Shown piece after piece: positions 28,840 through 34,707 of a stretch of DNA of 34,707 nt. This DNA comes from Leptolyngbyaceae cyanobacterium HOT.MB2.61 (GTDB lineage: Bacteria > Cyanobacteriota > Cyanobacteriia > Leptolyngbyales > Leptolyngbyaceae), in contig JAIMBL010000024.1 in assembly GCA_023511615.1 (NCBI GenBank), positions 1 through 34,707 on the forward strand, in the 5' to 3' direction. The position numbers and the translations under genes are program-made. Under the pieces are notes generated by a model. That model did no database searches, was not told the origin of the DNA, and saw nothing but the letters and a program-made list of their open reading frames with translations. Positions within the stretch are counted from its first letter, which is position 1. Each line of letters starts with the position of its first letter.

Positions 28840-30285
28840 ATGTCAACACCAAATTACTCGCTTCAGCCTTTTTCCTATCCATATTTTGAACAGAAGCATT
28901 ACCCACCTGCTGCTTCCGTTGCCAGCACCTCTATCTTTTTAATCGGACTGGCGGCAGCCTATGCGTTTATTCCTACTTCTGCAACTCCTTCGGCAATGGC
29001 GAGGACGGTTGCCATTACAGTGGCGATCGCTTTAGGGATGAGTGTTTATTTGGATAGTAAGAAAGGTCTACAAAACCTTTTTCGTACCGATTTACTATGT
29101 CTGGTTGGATTATATTTTTTAACTCTAGTCGAGTTTCTGTTTCCTCAAGAGGAATTTGATAGGCTTCTGACAGTTGAACAAACCAATCAGGCCATCAGTA
29201 TTGTCTTGATTGGGATGGGTTCTCTAGCGATCGGTCGTCATTTAGTGGGTCAAAAGGCTGCGCGATCAAGCCAGCTCAATTTTGGAGATATTTCAAATCA
29301 ACTACTATTTAATATCGTCATTGTAGCGGCATTTCTAGGATTTCTAGACATGCTGCTCTCAGTTAATTTTGATATTTTCAGAATGATTGATGCCATGATA
29401 GCCCCCAGGTTTGCTCAACCCTGGGGACGAGGCAGATTAGGAGGGTGGCGTACATTTCTGTCCGAACTAAATTTGCTGCTTTATGTAATTCCGGCAATGG
29501 CAGGAGTCGTTTGGAACCGTCGTCGGTCCTTTCCAAAGCTTCAACTTAGTATTATCCTCTTCCTCTTTTTATTTGTTCTATTTCAAGGATTTGCCGGTGG
29601 GACCAGAAACGTCTTTATTGCCTACTTATCTATTTTTGTCGTCAGTTATCTTGTTACGCTGCCAACTCATAATTTTAGAAATACCGTTATTCCGCTCCTT
29701 ATAGCGGGGTTTATCACAGTATTTGCTTCCTATCACATGCTTGAATTTAGAACGATGGGGTTGAGAAATTATCTTGAAAATCAAGTCTATGCCAGTGACA
29801 CTGTGAGAGATACATTGTCCGTTGACTACAACTTATGGTCAATTGGACTAATTGCAGATGCCATACCCAAAAAACATGACTTTCTTGGATTTGAAGTGAT
29901 TTACTGGGCATTGATCCGGCCCATTCCCAGAGTGCTTTTTCCAGATAAGCCAGAAGGTTTAAGTGTCAGTATTGAAGAAATTGTGGATGCTGCAGGGTGG
30001 ACTGTATCATCCACCTATCTGGGGGAAGCTTACATGGCCGGAGGAATGGCTGGAGTTATTCTTATTTCCTTGTTTTTTGGAGCGCTGGCTGCCCGGTGGA
30101 ATCGAATGGCACTGCAACGACAATCCGCCTATGCCATGATGACCTATTCCCTGGGGTTTGCTGCCGCCGGGATCACGATGCGGAGCTTGTTTTGGTTGAC
30201 CACGATGATTTTGCCGGTTATTGCACTACTTCTGTTGAAGAATTTAAAGCTTGTCCGGTTGAAAAAGGTGAATTCTATTCGCTAG
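28840..30285 (+). CDS. Wzy-like polysaccharide polymerase (O-antigen polymerase family)
   Basis: This 481-residue inner-membrane protein has roughly 11 to 12 hydrophobic helices. It has the topology of O-antigen or oligosaccharide repeat-unit polymerases: hydrophobic helices, a long loop between about residues 300 and 395 (SVDYNLWSIGLIADAIPKK ... PRVLFPDKPEG) and a last cluster of helices. Polymerases of this type join lipid-linked repeat units at the periplasmic face. No flippase (Wzx) gene is in this window, so transport must be encoded beyond it. The gene is AT-rich for the region and has a single HIP1 site. Confidence 0.82.
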   Translation: MSTPNYSLQPFSYPYFEQKHYPPAASVASTSIFLIGLAAAYAFIPTSATPSAMARTVAITVAIALGMSVYLDSKKGLQNLFRTDLLCLVGLYFLTLVEFLFPQEEFDRLLTVEQTNQAISIVLIGMGSLAIGRHLVGQKAARSSQLNFGDISNQLLFNIVIVAAFLGFLDMLLSVNFDIFRMIDAMIAPRFAQPWGRGRLGGWRTFLSELNLLLYVIPAMAGVVWNRRRSFPKLQLSIILFLFLFVLFQGFAGGTRNVFIAYLSIFVVSYLVTLPTHNFRNTVIPLLIAGFITVFASYHMLEFRTMGLRNYLENQVYASDTVRDTLSVDYNLWSIGLIADAIPKKHDFLGFEVIYWALIRPIPRVLFPDKPEGLSVSIEEIVDAAGWTVSSTYLGEAYMAGGMAGVILISLFFGALAARWNRMALQRQSAYAMMTYSLGFAAAGITMRSLFWLTTMILPVIALLLLKNLKLVRLKKVNSIR

Positions 30286-30298
30286 TTTTTCTAATCTC

Positions 30299-31528
30299 AT
30301 GAAGGTTCTACATGTAATTCCGTCCATTAGTCCAGTGATGGGAGGGCCTCCCCAAGTGGCTCTTAATCTGGTGAAAGCATTAAGGGAGTGTGGCGTTGAA
30401 GCTGAAATTGTCACGACCAATCACAATGGCTCTGAGCCAATGGAAGTTCCTTTAGGCCAGCGGGTTGATTACCAGTTCGATGTGGATCACAATGCATCAG
30501 TACCTGTCTGGTTTCTTCCCTTTCAACCTCCAGCTTTGAAAGAGTTCATTTTTTCTCCGGCAATTACTCGGTGGTTGTGGCAGCATGTTCAGGATTATGA
30601 CGTTCTTGATAATCATTATTTGTTTTCCTATGTGCCTACCTGTGCTGCGGCGATCGCTCGCTTCAAACGAATCCCCTATACCATTCGCACAATGGGGCAG
30701 TTGACCCCCTGGGCACTCAGTCAAAGCCGCTTAAAAAAACAAATCTATACCACTTTGATTGAACGTCATAATCTGAATCGTGCCGCTGCCATCCACTGCA
30801 CCACAGTCGTTGAAGCCGAAGATGTCCGTAACTTTGGCATCCAGGTACCTACCATCACACTTCCACTGGGCGTCAATCCATCTCCAACTCTGGTTGCACC
30901 CCAGGCTCAGTTACGCGAACAGTACAATATTCCAGCGGAAGTTCCAATCGTTCTATTTCTGTCGCGGCTTCATTACAAGAAGCGTCCTGATCTCCTCTTA
31001 CAATCCCTTGGCCAGCTCCACGCACAAGGGCAACGATTTCACCTGATCCTGGCTGGTGCAGGAGAACCGGATTACCTGACGGAGTTGAAAGATTTAACCG
31101 CATCGTTAGGGCTTACTCCCCATGTGACATTTCCGGGGTTGGTGACGGGACAGGCAAAAGATCTACTGCTGCAAGGAGCGGATCTATTTGTTCTACCTTC
31201 CTATTCTGAAAACTTTGGAATTGCTGTAGCAGAGGCACTGGTTGCCGGTCTGCCCGTGGTGATTACACCAGGAATTCAGATTGCTTCGGAGATTAAGGCT
31301 GCCAAAGCTGGCCTGGTAGTTGATGGAGAGGTTGATTTACTGGCCACAGCGATCGCCCAACTCCTGACTTCCCCAAACCTGCGGCAAGAACTGGGTGACA
31401 ACGGCAGACGACTGGCAAAGGAGCATTATTCGTGGAGAGCGATCGCTCAGAATTTGATTCCAGTCTATTCAATCATTGCAACCCAGAAAAGACTGCAGCA
31501 TGATGTCAATTTTGATTGTTCTGTGTAG
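30299..31528 (+). CDS. Glycosyltransferase family 4 protein
   Basis: GT-B transferase of 409 residues. MKVLHVIPSISPVMGGPP is the classic GT4 start with a glycine-rich acceptor loop. VLFLSRLHYKKRPDLLLQSL and GADLFVLPSYSENFGIAVAEALVAGLPVV form the donor site, with E-x7-E in ENFGIAVAE. It is 13 bp after the polymerase gene, in the same unit. The end of the gene is followed by purine-rich tandem repeats and mobile repeat copy 4. Confidence 0.9.
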   Translation: MKVLHVIPSISPVMGGPPQVALNLVKALRECGVEAEIVTTNHNGSEPMEVPLGQRVDYQFDVDHNASVPVWFLPFQPPALKEFIFSPAITRWLWQHVQDYDVLDNHYLFSYVPTCAAAIARFKRIPYTIRTMGQLTPWALSQSRLKKQIYTTLIERHNLNRAAAIHCTTVVEAEDVRNFGIQVPTITLPLGVNPSPTLVAPQAQLREQYNIPAEVPIVLFLSRLHYKKRPDLLLQSLGQLHAQGQRFHLILAGAGEPDYLTELKDLTASLGLTPHVTFPGLVTGQAKDLLLQGADLFVLPSYSENFGIAVAEALVAGLPVVITPGIQIASEIKAAKAGLVVDGEVDLLATAIAQLLTSPNLRQELGDNGRRLAKEHYSWRAIAQNLIPVYSIIATQKRLQHDVNFDCSV

Positions 31529-31529
31529 C

Positions 31530-31610
31530 CGGGAGCCAGGGGTGGGGAATGGGGAGCAGGGAGCGGGGAAGCGGCAACTCAAAACTCAGAACTAGAACTC
31601 AAAACTCATC
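31530..31610. repeat. Short-repeat tract
   Basis: A G-rich part (GGGGAGCAGGGAGCGGGG-like) followed by repeated AACTCAAAACTC units. The second part is the same kind of repeat as in mutL at 1490-1527. It stands directly before mobile repeat copy 4. Confidence 0.6.
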
Positions 31611-31635
31611 CACCCATCCACCCCCTCCCTGTTTC

Positions 31636-31758
31636 GGCTCTCCTGAGAGTTTGGTGATAAGCGACACTTATCACCAATACAAAATCAATATTCCAAGGAT
31701 TTTGTTGTAGATGAAAAAGTAGCTTACGCTCCTCTTTCACCGGCAAGCCGGGAGAGCC
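31636..31758 (+). repeat. MITE-like dispersed repeat, copy 4, with intact TSD
   Basis: The best complete copy: 123 bp from GGCTCTCC to GGAGAGCC. A perfect octamer CCTGTTTC flanks it on the left (31628-31635) and right (31759-31766), as expected for an 8-bp target-site duplication. Inside, in order, are CTCTC-ct-GAGAG, a near-perfect GGTGATAAG/CTTATCACC hairpin, a CAAAATC/GATTTTG pairing, a long GAAAGAG-type stem and CCGGC-aa-GCCGG. No protein is encoded. Confidence 0.92.
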
Positions 31759-31777
31759 CCTGTTTCCCAGCGCCCCC

Positions 31778-32677
31778 CTAGATTTTGCGACGAGTTGCAA
31801 TACACATCAGCAGTAGCGCTGATTCGATCGCATCGGGATTAACCCCAGACAGGCGTTGAGCCAACCGGATTTTCCAACTTGCCCGCCCAGGATTTCCCTG
31901 TAAAACCTCTGAACCAGCAATGTTGTGAGGGTAGAGGTTGACCGTAAAGCCAAGTGGCTCCAAAACTTGTTGGAAAAGTTCACTGGATACTCCATCCCCA
32001 ATTTTATGATGGGCTTCGGTTGCCAGGCTCAGATGTTGTTCCCTGGCGGTTGCATGGCCCCCTCGTCGCATTAATCGGTAGATGGGTAGTCGTGCATTCC
32101 AGATAAACTTGGCAATGAAATTGTTGTTCCAGGCTGTGCGTTGAGGGTCGTGATCCGTAATCAGCAAACCACCTGGACGCACCAGCCGGGCTGCCTCCGC
32201 CAGCACTTTTGCCATGTCGTCACAATGGTGTAACGAGGCATTGAGCATTACGACATCTGCAAAACCTGAGACAAAGGGAAGCTGTTGAGCATCTGCCAGC
32301 ACTGGGGCGTACCCAATTTGTTGAGCCACTTTTAGCGCTCCAAGAGCTACATCAACGCCAATGAGTAGTTTGGGTAAACCGCAATATTGACGCAGCGCTG
32401 CATAGAGGTTTCCGGGGCCGCAGCCAATATCTACAACAATTTTGCCCTGCCAGCTTCCAATCGCTGTTCGCCAGCGGTCTACAAAAATATCATCCCGGTG
32501 ACAGGCTGCAAGATAGCTTCTCGTCCATTCTGGGTGGCTAAAGTACTCACTATTTGCCTGAATGGCAGCAGTCAGTTTGGGTATCTTGAAAACGGGAATG
32601 TCTCCATCCCAATGACTGAGGCTGTTGTCCGGTTCCGACAGAAACTGAGGAAAGGTAACGGATAACTGTTCCAACAT
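31778..32677 (-). CDS. Class I SAM-dependent methyltransferase
   Basis: This 299-residue Rossmann-fold methyltransferase has VVDIGCGPGN (SAM-binding motif I), VADAQQLPF-type motif II (read as LADAQQLPF), and LVRPGGLLI (motif III). Its N-terminal roughly 80 residues are an accessory region. Members of this group methylate small molecules or sugars; because it lies inside the polysaccharide locus it may methylate a sugar precursor (inference). A TTG lies one codon before the ATG used. It is the only gene of the locus on the minus strand. Confidence 0.85.
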   Translation of the reverse strand: MLEQLSVTFPQFLSEPDNSLSHWDGDIPVFKIPKLTAAIQANSEYFSHPEWTRSYLAACHRDDIFVDRWRTAIGSWQGKIVVDIGCGPGNLYAALRQYCGLPKLLIGVDVALGALKVAQQIGYAPVLADAQQLPFVSGFADVVMLNASLHHCDDMAKVLAEAARLVRPGGLLITDHDPQRTAWNNNFIAKFIWNARLPIYRLMRRGGHATAREQHLSLATEAHHKIGDGVSSELFQQVLEPLGFTVNLYPHNIAGSEVLQGNPGRASWKIRLAQRLSGVNPDAIESALLLMCIATRRKI

Positions 32678-33196
32678 CAAACTCTACCTTGTGAGACTGA
32701 ATCACTGCACACAGGGAATGAACAGGTCAGGTATAAATCAACACCACATGTTGCAGTTTAGTTGCGCGAATGGTAGAGAGCGACCCTGAGAAGATGAACC
32801 AGCAACAATGATAATTTTTCTACATTGAGAATAGATTACCGTGATCCACCAAGTGTTACCGGAATTTTAGTCCGATTGTTTTTCTGGCATACCTCATGAT
32901 TCTTCCTCAGCCATCCTCTAAATTTCATCCGTATATTCCCATGAATTTGTAGTCCGGAGTTTGTGAAGTACTTAGACAATATCCATTGGAGTTGGGCAAG
33001 ATTAACCCCTGAATCTGCTTTCTGGCATTAGAAGTTGACATCCGGATTCTTCAAAGTCTCCCTGAAAATATTTAAAGGGAGTTCTGCAAGCTTGTAGTGC
33101 TGCTCTCCTGGCTTGCTAATAAAGGAATTGCACCAGATTCCTCAGGAGAATGGTGCTGAATTTTTGTGGAGTTATTTATTGAAGTTGTTACAATTG
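32678..33196. other. Intergenic region between methyltransferase and oxygenase genes
   Basis: About 520 bp between divergent genes. It contains a small hairpin CTCCCT (33058-33063) with AGGGAG (33076-33081) over an AT-rich loop and a TTGACA at 33035 without a well-spaced partner. In-frame TTG codons from 33113 could extend the next gene upstream. No other gene was seen. Confidence 0.5.
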
Positions 33197-34027
33197 GTGA
33201 ACCTGAATAAATCGCGACAGGAGTTTGCGGATCAAATTTGTTCGCGTCTCGTTGCCTGTCAGGAAGATTTAAAGAGGGCGTTTCGGCTGGGCGATCGCAT
33301 TCCCAGTGGATACGTCGATAACCTGTTGCCTGAAACCGATGCCCAGGAAATTTATACTGCCTTTCCAGAGCCATCGGAGATGCTGCTGCTTAAAGATCTG
33401 CGTGAATACAAGTATGTTGGAATGCAGATGAATCGCTATCATCCAATCCTGGAAGAAATCATCTACGCATTCCAGGATCCCAGGGTCGTCCAACTCATTT
33501 CTGAAATTACAGGAATTCCAAACCTGCTACCCGATGAATATCTGTATGCAGGAGGGGTCAGTCTGATGCACAAGGGTTGCTACCTGAATCCCCATCTGGA
33601 CAATTCCCATGATAAGGATCGCCAGAATTATCGAGTCATGAATTTGCTGTACTACGTCACTCCAGACTGGAAAGAGGAGTACGGCGGCAACCTGGAACTC
33701 TGGGATCGGGGAGTTAAACAACCCTGTCGGGTCATCCATAGTAAATTCAACCGACTGGTTCTGATGGTCACCCATCGAACATCCTGGCATTCGGTAAGTA
33801 AGGTAGTACACGACGGTCGGAGATGTTGCGTGTCCAACTACTACTTTTCTCCCCAACCATTAGAGTCAACGGACTATTTTCACATCACCTCTTTCCGCGG
33901 ACGCCCGGAACAGCCATTGAGAGACATTGCTCTGCAAGGAGATATTGTGCTCCGGAGTGGCATCCGCAAAGTTTTTAAGCATGGAATTCGCAAGCCTCAT
34001 TTTTACCGCAAGGAAGACAGGCACTAA
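33197..34027 (+). CDS. 2-oxoglutarate/Fe(II)-dependent oxygenase (prolyl-4-hydroxylase-like)
   Basis: These enzymes use 2-oxoglutarate, O2 and Fe(II) to hydroxylate a substrate. The HxD pair in NPHLDNSHD, the distal His in THRTSWHSV and the arginine in GRRCC give a full Fe/2OG-binding set in a double-stranded beta-helix fold. No ATG exists before the catalytic domain (the first is near residue 60), so the start must be GTG or TTG. GTG 33197 gives 276 residues and a normal family length; TTG 33113 is the outermost possibility. Substrate unknown; its position suggests a polysaccharide or lipid precursor. Confidence 0.78.
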   Translation: MNLNKSRQEFADQICSRLVACQEDLKRAFRLGDRIPSGYVDNLLPETDAQEIYTAFPEPSEMLLLKDLREYKYVGMQMNRYHPILEEIIYAFQDPRVVQLISEITGIPNLLPDEYLYAGGVSLMHKGCYLNPHLDNSHDKDRQNYRVMNLLYYVTPDWKEEYGGNLELWDRGVKQPCRVIHSKFNRLVLMVTHRTSWHSVSKVVHDGRRCCVSNYYFSPQPLESTDYFHITSFRGRPEQPLRDIALQGDIVLRSGIRKVFKHGIRKPHFYRKEDRH

Positions 34028-34039
34028 GGGGGTAGGAAT

Positions 34040-34600
34040 ATGCGGCTTGATGACTATACTCTGGGTGACTATACTCCTGGAGCGTCCCTCTGGAAACAGC
34101 TTGCCTGGTATTACCTGGGCGATCCGCTAGTCCGCAGTCGCTGGTTGCCCTTTTCTGCTCTGAAAGTCTGGACTCTTCGCATTTTTGGGGCGCAGATTGG
34201 TCGGGATGTGCGGATTAAGCCAGGGGTGCAGGTGAAGTTTCCCTGGCGGTTAACGGTGGGAGACTATGTTTGGATTGGAGAAAATGCTTGGTTAGATAAC
34301 GTGGCCCCTATCAAAGTAGAAAGTCATGTTTGTATTTCCCAGGGGGTTTATCTCTGTACAGGTAACCACGACTGGCGACATCCTGACTTTAAGCTGGTAC
34401 CAGACTCAATCTGTGTTGAGCAAGGAAGCTGGATTGCGGCAAACGCGGTGGTAGGGCCTGGGGTGACGGTGGGTAAAGGGGCTGTTTTATGTCTGGGTAG
34501 TGTTACGGGGCGATCGCTGCGTCCTATGACAATCTATGCTGGAAACCCAGCCCAGCCTATCAAACAGCGAATTCTATCTGCCAAAACCCCGGAGGTCTAA
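34040..34600 (+). CDS. WcaF-like acetyltransferase (hexapeptide repeat)
   Basis: This 186-residue acyltransferase of the left-handed beta-helix family resembles colanic-acid WcaF. LRIFGAQIGRDVRIKPGVQV and IGENAWLDNVAPIKVESHVCISQGVYLCTGNHDW are the hexapeptide and active-site portion (catalytic His in GNHDW). WIAANAVVGPGVTVGKGAVL continues the repeats. It would O-acetylate sugars of the exopolysaccharide. It lies 12 bp after the oxygenase gene with AGGA before its ATG. Confidence 0.9.
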   Translation: MRLDDYTLGDYTPGASLWKQLAWYYLGDPLVRSRWLPFSALKVWTLRIFGAQIGRDVRIKPGVQVKFPWRLTVGDYVWIGENAWLDNVAPIKVESHVCISQGVYLCTGNHDWRHPDFKLVPDSICVEQGSWIAANAVVGPGVTVGKGAVLCLGSVTGRSLRPMTIYAGNPAQPIKQRILSAKTPEV

Positions 34601-34648
34601 TTTCTTCAGAGGAAGTCTACAGATGAAGAAGCTAGTGTTCCGCCAGGA

Positions 34649-34680
34649 AAATTTTGACGGGTCGCAGACCCTCAAAATTT
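34649..34680. terminator. Long hairpin after the acetyltransferase gene
   Basis: Arms AAATTTTGA-c-GGGTC (34649-34663) and GACCC-TCAAAATTT (34667-34680) pair over 14 bp with one bulged C and a GCA loop. Because the A/T arms supply T-runs on both strands, it is a good candidate for a bidirectional terminator at the end of the locus. A 19-codon open frame (34623-34682) runs through it but is probably chance. Confidence 0.6.
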
Positions 34681-34707
34681 AACCCCCATCAACTTCCTGG
34701 GTATTCG

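Noticed and set aside
34623-34682. 19-codon open frame after the acetyltransferase
   Set aside because: Lies through a strong hairpin, lacks a ribosome-binding site and has no known relative; probably chance.

Overview
The window looks like chromosomal DNA of a cyanobacterium. The palindrome GCGATCGC (HIP1) recurs throughout, inside genes and between them. Several genes are typical of cyanobacteria and plastids: a Tic20-family membrane protein, a Ycf21-type chorismate lyase and a GAF domain with cyanobacteriochrome cysteine motifs. Short tandem repeats of the kind common in filamentous cyanobacteria are also present. The exact genus cannot be read from this sequence. No rRNA, tRNA, CRISPR array, transposase or phage gene was seen.

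Layout. Positions 1-4821 hold mutL, an overlapping TPR/glycosyltransferase gene and a staphylococcal-nuclease-type protein. Positions 4805-7769 hold a dedA-murF pair on the minus strand and a STAS-domain anti-anti-sigma protein. Positions 7851-10053 (minus strand) hold rpsF, a thioredoxin-reductase-like flavoprotein, a coiled-coil protein and a short gene cut by one in-frame stop. Positions 10288-12385 hold a fumarylacetoacetase-family enzyme, a Tic20-like protein and chorismate lyase. Positions 12522-17714 (minus strand) hold a small secreted protein, cysE, and a formamidase / cytosine-deaminase-like / FAD-oxidase run that may salvage nitrogen. Positions 18044-22272 hold a 51-residue membrane protein and a very large hybrid sensor kinase (GAF-PAS-PAS-GAF-HisKA-HATPase-REC-REC-HPt). 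The second GAF domain of this kinase carries both a Cys-His pair and a DXCF motif, so it is a candidate bilin photosensor. gap1 follows at 22459-23508.

Positions 24067-34600 form an exopolysaccharide locus: four GT4-type and one GT2-type glycosyltransferases, a Wzy-like membrane polymerase, a SAM methyltransferase, a 2-oxoglutarate/Fe(II) oxygenase and a WcaF-like acetyltransferase. Nearly all are on the plus strand. The polymerase would join repeat units built by the glycosyltransferases, and the last three enzymes would decorate sugars or precursors.

The most distinctive feature is a dispersed element of about 123 bp present in four copies (1-106, 3630-3751, 25305-25427, 31636-31758). It has 8-bp terminal inverted repeats (GGCTCTCC...GGAGAGCC) and a chain of internal hairpins. 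One copy has a perfect 8-bp target-site duplication and another a 7/8 match, so it behaves as a small non-autonomous mobile element (MITE). Two copies supply the last codons and stop codon of the gene they landed in.
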